Origin: UBA11524 sp965646445
GTDB lineage: Bacteria > Bacillota > Clostridia > Christensenellales > Aristaeellaceae
NCBI GenBank assembly: GCA_965646445.1
Contig: CBFFZW010000026.1
Coordinates: 1 to 48,825 of the forward strand
DNA length: 48,825 bases
Direction: 5' to 3'
Positions 7,286-15,901 of this stretch are shown in pieces; the first letter of the stretch is position 1; the number at the start of each line of letters is the position of its first letter. The notes under the pieces are model-generated. The model was not told the DNA's origin and made no database searches. It saw only the letters and a list, made by a program, of their open reading frames with translations. Position numbers and translations under genes: made by a program.

Positions 7286-8884
7286 ATGAAGTTTACCCGC
7301 CTGACTGCCCTGGTTCTGGTGCTGGCGATGGCCCTGTCTCTGGTGTCTGTCGCGAGCGCTGAGAATCCTGCCACCTGGCTCAGCGACGAGCTGGTCGAGC
7401 TGCGCGTAATGCGTGACGAGAACCCCAACCAGCCCATCAAGGCCGATACCGTCAAGCTCCAGACCATTCAGGAACTGCTGAACGTGAAGCTGGTCATCGA
7501 CGCGCCGCCGAAGGCCTCCTACACCGACAAGAAGTCCGTCATGATCGCCACCGACGATATGCCCGACATCATGTATGTGGAGTTCAAGGACGTGCAGCAG
7601 TACGCCCGCGACGGCATGTTCGTGAACCTGAGCGACTACCGTGACCAGATGCCCAACCTGTTCACGCTGCTGGACGCCGATCCCTCCATGGCGGCTTCCG
7701 CCACGGTGGACGGCGACTACTACGCCGCGCCCACCCTGTATCGTCACAATCCTGACGAGGCCCTTTCCGGCAACCTGGTGAACGTGCGTACCGACCTGCT
7801 GGCCAAGTACGACCTGCCCGTGCCCACCACCTGGGACGAGCTGCTGGACACCATGATCGCCCTGAAGGAGAAGGAGCCCAACCTGATCGGCATGACCAAC
7901 CGCAAGGCTGGCAACACCACCGCCACCCGCAAGCTGATGGACTGCATCGCCTATCCTCTCGGCTCCTATTCCAGCATGTACATTGACCATGAGCTGGACG
8001 GCAAGTGGCACTATGGCCCCGCCCATGAGAATTTCAAGGCTGTGCTGACCTATCTGAATAAGATGTGGAACGCCGGCGTGCTGGATCCCGACTACGCTTC
8101 CATGACCAAGGATCTGTGGACCGAGAAGCTGTCCTCCGGCCAGGCCTTCTGCACCGTGGACAACGACGGCGTGGTGCGCAACTTCAACGTGGCGCTCCAG
8201 ACCATCGACCCCAGCGCCAAGCTGGAAGTGATCCCCTCCCTGACCAACTCCCTGGGCTATGCCCGCAACACCACCTATGCCCTGGATCGCCCCGAGAACT
8301 GCTGGGTGATCTCCGCCTCCTCCAAGAACATCGACCTGGCCGTGAAGTTCCTGGATTGGTGCTACTCCGAGCAGGGCACCGACGTGAACAACCTGGGCAA
8401 GGAAGGCGTCACCTATGACGTGGTGGACGGCGTGAAGGTCATCAAGGAAGAAGTCCTGGCTGAGTATGCCGCCAATGGCGCCAACGCCATCTACGACATG
8501 TCCTCCGCCCTGGGTATCGGCCTGCTGGAGTTCACCCCCCGCTATGACACCACCCCCGACCAGCAGATGGCCATGTACCTCAAGGGCACCGACGAGGCCA
8601 AGGACGAGTACCGCGCTCAGCTGCAGGGCATCCTGAACGATACCGCCCTGCGCGACATCGGCATCGTGAACCGTGCTCCCACCCTCAACGCCGAGCAGAC
8701 CGAGCGCTACAACGAGCTGCTGGTGAACGTTGAGAACATCATCTGGCAGGAAGTGGACAAGTACATCACCGGCCAGGAGCCCATCGAGAACTGGGACAAG
8801 GTGATGGAAGCCGCCCGCAACGCCGGCGCGACGGAGATGGAAGAAATCTACAACGCCGCCTGGGACGCTGCGCAGGCCAAGTAA
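7286..8884 (+). CDS. Extracellular solute-binding protein of the first sugar importer
   Basis: A 532-residue family 1/LplA-like solute-binding protein that captures oligosaccharide outside the membrane for the permeases at 5291-7142. It has a Sec signal peptide (about 1-25) with a probable signal peptidase I site after VASA and mature sequence ENPATW. No lipobox cysteine is present, which is unusual for a monoderm binding protein. The start is set by AAGGAGG ten bases upstream. An in-frame upstream extension of 37 codons lies in the hairpin region and is rejected. The gene is flanked by hairpins (7154-7202 and a terminator-like stem at 8919-8957), so it may be expressed above its neighbours. 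The codons are strongly biased to C and G, as for a highly expressed gene. Confidence 0.93.
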   Translation: MKFTRLTALVLVLAMALSLVSVASAENPATWLSDELVELRVMRDENPNQPIKADTVKLQTIQELLNVKLVIDAPPKASYTDKKSVMIATDDMPDIMYVEFKDVQQYARDGMFVNLSDYRDQMPNLFTLLDADPSMAASATVDGDYYAAPTLYRHNPDEALSGNLVNVRTDLLAKYDLPVPTTWDELLDTMIALKEKEPNLIGMTNRKAGNTTATRKLMDCIAYPLGSYSSMYIDHELDGKWHYGPAHENFKAVLTYLNKMWNAGVLDPDYASMTKDLWTEKLSSGQAFCTVDNDGVVRNFNVALQTIDPSAKLEVIPSLTNSLGYARNTTYALDRPENCWVISASSKNIDLAVKFLDWCYSEQGTDVNNLGKEGVTYDVVDGVKVIKEEVLAEYAANGANAIYDMSSALGIGLLEFTPRYDTTPDQQMAMYLKGTDEAKDEYRAQLQGILNDTALRDIGIVNRAPTLNAEQTERYNELLVNVENIIWQEVDKYITGQEPIENWDKVMEAARNAGATEMEEIYNAAWDAAQAK

Positions 8885-8918
8885 ATCCATAACGCCTGAA
8901 CCCACACTCAAGTGAGAG

Positions 8919-8957
8919 CGGCGGCTCTGCGGTGAAAGCCGCGGGGCCGCCGTTTTT
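8919..8957 (+). terminator. Terminator-like stem after the binding-protein gene
   Basis: CGGCGGC (8919-8925) pairs with GCCGCCG (8946-8952), with an inner GCGG/CCGC stem, and five T follow. It lies within the operon, so it probably acts as a partial terminator that lets fewer transcripts reach the enzyme genes. Confidence 0.7.
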
Positions 8958-9006
8958 GCTGCACATGACCGCGCCTGAGGGCGCGCATACGCGAAGGAGG
9001 AACATC

Positions 9007-11502
9007 ATGGATAAGGGACAGCACCTTCTGCCCTTTCTGTGGCTGCACGGGGAGGACGAGGCCACGCTGCGCCAGGGCATCCGGGACATCGCGGCCTCCG
9101 GCTGCGGGAGCCTGTGCGCCGAGAGCCGCACCCATCCCGACTTCATGGGCCCCGGCTGGTGGCGGGAGATCGACATCATCACCGATGAATGCCGCCGCCT
9201 GGGCCTGACCTACTGGCTCCTGGACGACACGCACTTTCCCTCGGGCTATGCCAACGGCGCGGCCAAGGGTACGCCCCTGTGCCGCATGATGATGACCGAG
9301 CGCCGCATGGATCTTGTCGGCCCCCTCAAGAGCGGGCGCGTCCTTGTCCGGGCGGACGGCGCGGCGGGTATGCTGGTGGCTGTGGTGGCCGGGCGGCGGC
9401 TCCACCGGGAGGGTATGGTGGAAGGCTTTGTGGATCAGGGCGGCTGGGCCGTGACCGATCTGATCGACCTGACCGACCGGGTGGAGGACGGCTTTGTCCG
9501 CTGGGACGTGCCGGAGGGCGAGTGGCGCGTGTTCGTGCTGACGGCGAAGTACGTCTCCGAGCGCAACCCGCCGCAGTTCTTTGCCAACCCGCTTTTGCCC
9601 CAGGGCGGCCAGCTGATGATCGACGCGGTGTATGAGCCCCACTTCGCCCACCTGAAGGACGAGTTCGGCAAGACCTTCCGCGGCTTCTTCTCGGATGAGC
9701 CGGCGCTGCGGGCGGGTCGGGGCTGCCGGGCGGTGCTGGGGGAGTATCCGCAATTGCCCATTCCCTGGCGGATGGATCTGCCGGAGCTGCTGACCCGCCG
9801 GATGGGCGAGGACGCGCGGATCCTGCTGCCCGGGCTGTGGTATGACATCGGAGACAAGACGGCCCGCATCCGCTACGCGCTGATGGACACTGTCAGCAGC
9901 CTGTACGCGGAGAATTATTCCACCCGCCTGGGGGACTGGTGCCGCGCCCATGGGGTGGAATACATCGGCCACGTCATCGAGCAGAACAACGCCCACAGCC
10001 GCCTGGGTCAGGGGGCGGGGCACTTCTTCCGCGCCCTCAGCGGGCAGGACATGGCCGGCATGGATTTGGTGCTGCACGAGCTTCGGCCGGAGTTCCGCGG
10101 CACCCATCACGCCTGGAACTCCCAGGATTTTGAGGCGGACGACGACTTCTTCCGCTATATGATTGCCCAGATGACCGTCTCCTGCGCGCGGCTTGATCCC
10201 AAGAAACGCGGCCGCAGCCTGTGTGAGATTTTCGGCGCGTACGGCTGGCAGGAGGACGTGGGGGAGATGCGCTATCTGGTGAACTTCCTCCTGTCCCGGG
10301 GCATCAACCATTTCACGCCCCACGCCTTCAGCCTGCGGCCCCTGCCAGACCCGGACTCGCCCCCGCATTTCGGGCACTTCAACCCGCTGATGCCCGCCAT
10401 CAGCCGCCTGTTCGGCCACATGGAGCGCACTGGCGCGCTGATAGACGGCGGCACGCTGGATACGCGGATCGGCGTGCTGTATTACGCCGAGGCGGAGTGG
10501 GCCCAGGGCAAAAGCTGCATGAAGACGCAGGCGCTGGTGAAGCGGCTGGCCCTGCGTCAGGTGGCTTGCGAGATCGTACCCATCGACCAGCTGATGCCGG
10601 GGCGGTACGATGTGCTGTACATCCCCAGGGCGAAAATGTGGCCGGAGAAGCTGTTCCGCTGCTTGCGGACGCTGATGGACGCGGGCTGCCGGGTGGTCTT
10701 TGTGGATGCGATGCCCCAGGGCCTGAGCGAGGGCGCGGGGGACATGGCCGCGCTGACGGCGGGGACGCACGTCCTGCCCCTGTCGGCCATCGCGGAGGAC
10801 GCCCTGGCCCACGCGGCCCTGCCGGTGCGGCCGATGACGGACAGCCCGGACATTGCCTGCTATCCCTACCGCAGGGATGGAAAGCTGCTGCTGGTACTGT
10901 TCAACGAGGACACGCGGGCGGCCCACGACATCACCCTGCGCGTGGCGGAACCCTTCCAACTCCCCGTGGCCTATGACCCGGAGCAGCAGTGCTGCGAGCG
11001 CCTGCCCGACGGCGAAAAGATTTGCTTGACGATTGAGCCCGGACAGCTTATGATAGTAGGCGAACATCGTGAGGGGTGGCCTGCCGCCCAGGCGCCCAGG
11101 CGCTGGAAGGAAGCGGCTGTGCTGTCGCCGGAGTGGACGATTACCTTCCCCGGGACGGAGCTGGCGGCGCTGCACACCGACGCGCCCCGCGACCTGAACG
11201 AAACGTATCCGCGCTTTTCCGGCACGGCCCGTTATGAGGCGGACGTTGAACTGCCCGAGGGCTGCGAGGGTCTGCTGCTGAACGATGTCAGCGGCGCGGT
11301 ATCCGTCTGGCTGGACGGCGCGCTGCTGGGCCATCGCGTGGCTGCGCCCTATCGCTTCCCGGCGGAAGGCGGAAGGCACCGCCTGACGCTGGAAATCACC
11401 AACACGCTGGTCTTCGCCCACAGGGACGAATTGTCCTTCTTCAACTACATCAAGCCTACCGGTCTGACGGGCCCGGTGACGGCGCTGGAGGCGGAGGTAT
11501 GA
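9007..11502 (+). CDS. GH106-like alpha-L-rhamnosidase (large glycoside hydrolase)
   Basis: An 831-residue glycoside hydrolase resembling family GH106, whose known members remove alpha-L-rhamnose from plant polysaccharides and flavonoids. It has an N-terminal TIM-barrel-like half with the segment FFSDEPAL (about 227-234) holding likely catalytic-region acids, a central Rossmann-like portion (about 480-620) and a C-terminal galactose-binding-like beta sandwich (about 700-830) ending in the typical PTGLTGPV. There is no signal peptide, so the enzyme should work on imported oligosaccharide. GGAGG lies six bases upstream of the ATG at 9007. The stop overlaps the next start (ATGA). Assignment is by overall appearance. 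GH106 is the best guess, but another large barrel glycosidase family is possible. Confidence 0.68.
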   Translation: MDKGQHLLPFLWLHGEDEATLRQGIRDIAASGCGSLCAESRTHPDFMGPGWWREIDIITDECRRLGLTYWLLDDTHFPSGYANGAAKGTPLCRMMMTERRMDLVGPLKSGRVLVRADGAAGMLVAVVAGRRLHREGMVEGFVDQGGWAVTDLIDLTDRVEDGFVRWDVPEGEWRVFVLTAKYVSERNPPQFFANPLLPQGGQLMIDAVYEPHFAHLKDEFGKTFRGFFSDEPALRAGRGCRAVLGEYPQLPIPWRMDLPELLTRRMGEDARILLPGLWYDIGDKTARIRYALMDTVSSLYAENYSTRLGDWCRAHGVEYIGHVIEQNNAHSRLGQGAGHFFRALSGQDMAGMDLVLHELRPEFRGTHHAWNSQDFEADDDFFRYMIAQMTVSCARLDPKKRGRSLCEIFGAYGWQEDVGEMRYLVNFLLSRGINHFTPHAFSLRPLPDPDSPPHFGHFNPLMPAISRLFGHMERTGALIDGGTLDTRIGVLYYAEAEWAQGKSCMKTQALVKRLALRQVACEIVPIDQLMPGRYDVLYIPRAKMWPEKLFRCLRTLMDAGCRVVFVDAMPQGLSEGAGDMAALTAGTHVLPLSAIAEDALAHAALPVRPMTDSPDIACYPYRRDGKLLLVLFNEDTRAAHDITLRVAEPFQLPVAYDPEQQCCERLPDGEKICLTIEPGQLMIVGEHREGWPAAQAPRRWKEAAVLSPEWTITFPGTELAALHTDAPRDLNETYPRFSGTARYEADVELPEGCEGLLLNDVSGAVSVWLDGALLGHRVAAPYRFPAEGGRHRLTLEITNTLVFAHRDELSFFNYIKPTGLTGPVTALEAEV

Positions 11503-12437
11503 CGCGGCGTGTTGCCCTGAAGGGAACGGATCTGCGCCTGAGCCCCATCGCTCTGGGCACGGTAAAGGCGGGGATCGCCTGGTCGGGCCGGGAAGCGGAC
11601 GCGCTGCTGGACGCTTACCTGGACATGGGCGGCAACGTGCTGGACACGGCCCGGGTCTACACCCCGCCCCATGAGGGGTGCGGCGAGCGGGTGCTGGGCG
11701 ACTGGCTGCGGCGCAGCGGCAAGCGCGACCGCGTGGTGATCGTGAGCAAGGGCGGCCATCCGGCCATCGAAAGCATGATGACCCCGCGGATGGATCGGGC
11801 GTCCATGACGGCTGATCTTGAGGCGAGTCTCCGCGCCCTGGGCACGGATGTCATCGACCTGTACCTTTATCACCGGGATGATCCCGCCACCCCGGCGGGG
11901 GTGCTGGTGGAGCGAATGGAGGACTTCCGCCGGGCGGGCAAGATTCGCTGGTACGGCTGCTCCAACTGGACAACCCCGCGCATCGCGGAGGCTGCGGCCT
12001 ACGCCCAGGCCCACGGGCTGCCGGGCTTTGTGGCCAACGAGTGCCTTTATAATGTAGGCGTCCGCCACATGGGGCCGCTGCCAGACAAAACCATGGTCGC
12101 GGCGGATGACGCCATGCTGGCCCATCACCGCGTGACGGGCATGGGCATGCTGGCCTACTGCGGCTTGTGCAGCGGGTACTTCCATCGCCTGATGGCGGAG
12201 GGCGTCGAAGCCGTCCGGGGCAAGAAATATGATACCCCCGGCAACCGGCGCGTGGCCGAGCGCCTGAACGCCGTCTGCCGGGATTACGGCGTGAACCTGT
12301 CCCAGGCGGAGCTGGCGTTTCTGCTGGCCCAGCCCTTCGATACGGTGGCGCTGGCGGGGGTCAGCCGCATGGAGCAGCTCACCGACCTGATGGGCGCCAT
12401 GGCGCTGAGCATTCCCCTGAGTGCCTATGAAGCATGA
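11499..12437 (+). CDS. Aldo/keto reductase
   Basis: A 312-residue NAD(P)H-dependent oxidoreductase of the aldo/keto reductase superfamily, with a TIM-barrel fold. The tetrad regions are visible: Asp and Tyr in NVLDTARVYTP (about 47-57), Lys in VIVSKGGHP (about 82-90) and His in LYLYHRDDP (about 120-128). It is translationally coupled to the GH106-like gene by the ATGA overlap. In sugar operons such proteins reduce or oxidise free aldoses (for example D-arabinose or L-fucose dehydrogenases) or act on 3-keto glycosides; which applies here cannot be told. It has no signal peptide and is cytoplasmic. Confidence 0.87.
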   Translation: MTRRVALKGTDLRLSPIALGTVKAGIAWSGREADALLDAYLDMGGNVLDTARVYTPPHEGCGERVLGDWLRRSGKRDRVVIVSKGGHPAIESMMTPRMDRASMTADLEASLRALGTDVIDLYLYHRDDPATPAGVLVERMEDFRRAGKIRWYGCSNWTTPRIAEAAAYAQAHGLPGFVANECLYNVGVRHMGPLPDKTMVAADDAMLAHHRVTGMGMLAYCGLCSGYFHRLMAEGVEAVRGKKYDTPGNRRVAERLNAVCRDYGVNLSQAELAFLLAQPFDTVALAGVSRMEQLTDLMGAMALSIPLSAYEA

Positions 12438-12464
12438 CCGCCGCCAAAGCGAGGAGTGATACCA

Positions 12465-14273
12465 ATGCAGGAGATCATCCATGTTGACCACCCCCATCTG
12501 GCCGATAACCGCTTTCAGGACGGCGCGCTGCCGCACCTGACAGGGGTGCAGTCCTTTCAGATTCTGCGGTGCAACCGCCTTCATCCCGAATGGGCGGATG
12601 ACATCGGCTGGACGTACAACCATGCCGCCATGCTGGCCTGGTACAACGGACTGTTTCTGTGCGAATACCTCTCGAACCCCGTGTCCGAGCATGAGGTGCC
12701 CGGCCACACCATGCTGACCGTCAGCCGGGACGGCATCCATTGGGACAAGCCGAAAATAGCCTTCCCCGAGGTGGAGGTGCCCACGGCCCAGTACAAGGGC
12801 CCCCGCAGCCCCGAGCTGAAGGAAAAGATGCTCACGGTGCCCCATCAGCGCATGGGCTTCTTCCACGCCTCCAACGGCGTGATGCTGATGCTGTCCTTTT
12901 ACGGCATCGTCCACGACCGGCACAAGAGCGCTCCCTGCGACGGCTGGGGCGTGGGCCGCGCCGTCCGCCGGGTACGCCCTGACGGCGCCATGGACGACGG
13001 CATTTATTTCCTGATTTATAACGAACCGGCGGGCTACACCGAGGAAAACACGCCGGTGTTCGCTCCCTTCCGCAAAAGCGGGGACGCGGAGCTCATCGCC
13101 GCCTGCGAGGAGCTGCTTCATCACGGCGCCTGCATGCGGCAGATGTACGAGGAGCAGCGCTTCGACGAGAAGCTGTTCCCCACCCCCGCGGGGGAGGCCC
13201 TGTCCTACTACACCGTGCGGGAGGACGAGATCATCGGCATGTACAAGAAGGGCCTGGTGAGCGTGTCGAAGGACGGCGGAGCCACCTGGTCCCTACCCGG
13301 GCGCCAGGGCAGCGTCTGCACCGCCACGGGCAAGGTCTGGGGCCAGAAGACCAGCGACGGCCGCTACACCCTCATGTACAACCCCACCACGGACGGGCAG
13401 CACCGCTGGCCCATCGCCGCGGTGATGGGCGACGACGGCCACCATTTTGACGGCATGGCGGCCATCACCGGGGACATGTCCCCCCAGCGCTACGGCGGCC
13501 TGGACAAGAACCTGGGCCCGCAGTACATGCGCGGCATCGCCGAGTGCAACCCGCAGTCGCCCGACGGCCATGTGTGGCTGGCGTACAGCAACAACAAGGA
13601 GGACATCTGGGTCAGCCGCATCCCGGTGCCGCTGACGGCGGAAGGCCCCGCGGAAGGCCGCCTTGCCTGCTCCGCCGGGAAGCTGCCGGAGGGCTTCGGC
13701 GTGTACGCGCCCCTGTGGGCCCCGGTGGAAGCCGGCGAGAACGCCCTGACCCTGCGGGACAAGGATCCCTACGACCGGGCGGTGGTGGAGCGGAACATCC
13801 GCCGGGGCAAGGCCGGCGCTGTCCGCCTGACCCTGACGGTGGAGCGTCTGGCCCGGGAAGGCAGCCTCACCTTTGAAATGCAGGATGACCGGGGCCGCAC
13901 GCCCATCCGCCTGGTCTTCATGCCTGACGGCATTCTGCGGGTGCGCGGGGACGGCCGCACCGATCCCTGGCAGCCCTACGCGGCGGGTCAGGCCATCGAC
14001 ATCGACCTGACCTATGACTGCGGCAGCCGCCGCTTCACCGTCAGGGCCCTGGGGGCGGAAAAGAGCTTCGGCTTCAGCGCGGCGGTGGACGACATCACCC
14101 GCTTCCGCCTGATGACCAAGGAGCGGATTCCGCACCTGTCCACCCTCGACGATGTGGGCAAATGGGGCACCAAAGAGCAGATTCTTCCGGGCGGCGAGGA
14201 GCCGACCGAGGAAACCGTGGCCTGCGTCACGGCAATGACATGGAAAGTAGAGGAGACAAAGGAACATGCGTAA
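12465..14273 (+). CDS. Second sialidase-fold protein with C-terminal beta-sandwich domain
   Basis: A 602-residue protein. The N-terminal part (about 1-400) is a beta-propeller with Asp-box-like repeats (SRDGIHWDKP, SKDGGATWSLP, GDDGHHFD) and the segment WLAYSNNKEDIWVSR. The C-terminal part (about 430-590) looks like a jelly-roll or laminin-G type sandwich. It has no signal peptide. The ATG at 12465 has GAGGAG nine bases upstream; a GTG three codons earlier is less likely. It differs greatly in length and sequence from the sialidase-fold protein at 4161, so the two probably cut different linkages of the same oligosaccharide. It overlaps the kinase gene by eight bases. A glycoside hydrolase acting on keto-deoxy acids is an inference. 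Confidence 0.7.
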   Translation: MQEIIHVDHPHLADNRFQDGALPHLTGVQSFQILRCNRLHPEWADDIGWTYNHAAMLAWYNGLFLCEYLSNPVSEHEVPGHTMLTVSRDGIHWDKPKIAFPEVEVPTAQYKGPRSPELKEKMLTVPHQRMGFFHASNGVMLMLSFYGIVHDRHKSAPCDGWGVGRAVRRVRPDGAMDDGIYFLIYNEPAGYTEENTPVFAPFRKSGDAELIAACEELLHHGACMRQMYEEQRFDEKLFPTPAGEALSYYTVREDEIIGMYKKGLVSVSKDGGATWSLPGRQGSVCTATGKVWGQKTSDGRYTLMYNPTTDGQHRWPIAAVMGDDGHHFDGMAAITGDMSPQRYGGLDKNLGPQYMRGIAECNPQSPDGHVWLAYSNNKEDIWVSRIPVPLTAEGPAEGRLACSAGKLPEGFGVYAPLWAPVEAGENALTLRDKDPYDRAVVERNIRRGKAGAVRLTLTVERLAREGSLTFEMQDDRGRTPIRLVFMPDGILRVRGDGRTDPWQPYAAGQAIDIDLTYDCGSRRFTVRALGAEKSFGFSAAVDDITRFRLMTKERIPHLSTLDDVGKWGTKEQILPGGEEPTEETVACVTAMTWKVEETKEHA

Positions 14274-15255
14274 ACCGAAGATTCTGGTGGTCGGCAGCCT
14301 GGTCATGGACATGATCACCAACACCCAGGTGTTCCCCAATTCCGGCGAAACGGTGCTGGGCAGGACTTTCTCCACGGCTCCCGGCGGCAAGGGCGCGAAT
14401 CAGGCGGTGCAGGCCGCGCTCCTGGGCGCGGAGGTCACCATGGTGGGCAAGGTCGGCGCGGACAGCTTCGGAGATACCATGATCACCTTCATGAACAAAT
14501 CCGGCGTGAACACCGACCATGTGCTGCGCAACCCCGACGTATCCTCGGCGGTGGGCAACATCATCCTGGAGCCTGACGGCAAAGGCTCCTACCGCAACCG
14601 CATCATCGTGGTGCCCGGCGCCAACATGACCATCACGCCGGAGGACGTGGCCTTCCTGAAGGAAGACGTGGCCAATTACGACCTGGTGATGCTGCAGTTC
14701 GAGATTCCCATGGAGATCAACGTCCTGGTGGCGGGCTACGCCAAGGCCAAGGGCGTGCCGGTGATGGTGAATCCCGCCCCCGCCGCGCCCATCCCGGACG
14801 AATTGATGGCCTGCGCCACCTACCTTTCCCCCAACGAGCATGAGGCGGCGGCCATCACCGGCCATCCCATCCGGGTGGAGGGCGGCGTGAACCAGGAGGA
14901 CATCCGCGCCGTGGCCGGCATCATGGCTCAGCGCGGCACCAAGAATCTGCTGGTGACCCTGGGCGAGAACGGCGCGGCCATCGGCAACGCGGAAACCGTG
15001 ACCGTGATGCCCAGCGTGCCCAATGTCAAGGCCGTCGACCCCACCGCCGCCGGCGACAGCTTTGTGGCGGCCTTCTGCACGGGCGTGTGCTCCGGGCTGA
15101 CGGAGCGCCAGGCCATTGACTTTGCCCGGAACACCGCGGCCATCACCGTGTCCCGTCCCGGGGCCATGCCCAGCCTGCCCAACCGGCAGGAGGTGCTGGC
15201 GGGCCTGAAAAACCACGGCGAGAAGGACTTCCCCCATGATCTGATGGCGGACTAA
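14266..15255 (+). CDS. PfkB/ribokinase-family sugar kinase
   Basis: A 329-residue ATP-dependent carbohydrate kinase of the ribokinase branch. Signature 1 is APGGKGANQA (38-47). Signature 2 is DPTAAGDSF (258-266), with catalytic base Asp264 and the anion hole formed by the preceding AAG. The length and the N-terminal PKILVVGSLVMDM are typical of RbsK-like enzymes, which phosphorylate a free pentose or hexose at the terminal hydroxyl. It sits immediately before an SIS isomerase and an RbsD/FucU mutarotase, an arrangement that points to mutarotation, phosphorylation and isomerisation of one aldose. D-arabinose is proposed from context, not proven; ribose or another pentose is possible. Confidence 0.9.
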   Translation: MRKPKILVVGSLVMDMITNTQVFPNSGETVLGRTFSTAPGGKGANQAVQAALLGAEVTMVGKVGADSFGDTMITFMNKSGVNTDHVLRNPDVSSAVGNIILEPDGKGSYRNRIIVVPGANMTITPEDVAFLKEDVANYDLVMLQFEIPMEINVLVAGYAKAKGVPVMVNPAPAAPIPDELMACATYLSPNEHEAAAITGHPIRVEGGVNQEDIRAVAGIMAQRGTKNLLVTLGENGAAIGNAETVTVMPSVPNVKAVDPTAAGDSFVAAFCTGVCSGLTERQAIDFARNTAAITVSRPGAMPSLPNRQEVLAGLKNHGEKDFPHDLMAD

Positions 15256-15273
15256 GCGAAGGAGAGAACGAGC

Positions 15274-15888
15274 ATGAATCACGAAATGTGCAAGGCGTCC
15301 TTTGACGCCTTCAGGGACACCATGGCCAAGGAGACCGCCGCTTTCCTGGCCCAGATGGATTATGACCAGTACGCCGATGCCGTGAGCATCATTCTGGACG
15401 CCCAGGCCCGGGGTAACCGGGTGCATATCACGGGCATCGGCAAGCCCGGGCATGTGGCGGCCTACATGGCCTCGCTCCTGTCCTCCACGGGCACGCCCAC
15501 CTACTTCCTCCATGGCACGGAGGCCACCCATGGCTCCTGCGGCCAGCTGGTGCCGGGGGATGTGGTCATCTGCATCTCCAACAGCGGCGAGACCCCCGAG
15601 CTGAAGGCCACCGTCGGCGCCATCCTGAATAACGGCTGCAAGGTCATCGCTGTGACCGGCAACCCGGAAAGCTGGCTGGCCCGCCAGGCTCAGGCGCATC
15701 TGTTCGCCGGGGTGAAGGCGGAGGGCGGCCCCCTGAACCGCGCGCCCCGGGCCTCCATCATCGCGGAAATGCAGGTGCTCCAGGGCTTGAGCGTGATCCT
15801 GCAGGTGAACCGCGGGCTGGATCCCAAGCAGTATGTGAAGTGGCATCCCGGCGGAACCCTGGGCCATCTGCGGGACGACGAGAAGTAA
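15274..15888 (+). CDS. SIS-domain phosphosugar isomerase, KdsD/GutQ-like without CBS domains
   Basis: A 204-residue single sugar-isomerase domain. Its motifs match the arabinose-5-phosphate isomerase subgroup (KdsD/GutQ/KpsF): GIGKPGH (54-60, Lys57), HGTEATHG (80-87, Glu83), SNSGET (102-107), GPLNRAP (152-158) and HPGGTLG (191-197). KdsD proteins normally carry two C-terminal CBS domains (about 320 residues). These are absent here, as in the short catabolic or single-domain versions. The reaction would be D-arabinose 5-phosphate to D-ribulose 5-phosphate, or that of a similar aldose phosphate. GGAGA precedes the ATG. It is placed directly after the kinase, which would make its substrate, and before the mutarotase. 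Confidence 0.85.
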   Translation: MNHEMCKASFDAFRDTMAKETAAFLAQMDYDQYADAVSIILDAQARGNRVHITGIGKPGHVAAYMASLLSSTGTPTYFLHGTEATHGSCGQLVPGDVVICISNSGETPELKATVGAILNNGCKVIAVTGNPESWLARQAQAHLFAGVKAEGGPLNRAPRASIIAEMQVLQGLSVILQVNRGLDPKQYVKWHPGGTLGHLRDDEK

Positions 15889-15901
15889 GGAGGGCGCCAT
15901 C

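Noticed and set aside
7100..8911. A 603-codon minus-strand frame opposite the binding-protein gene
   Set aside because: It is Gly/Val/His-rich, without recognisable domains, and mirrors the coding bias of the highly expressed gene beneath it.
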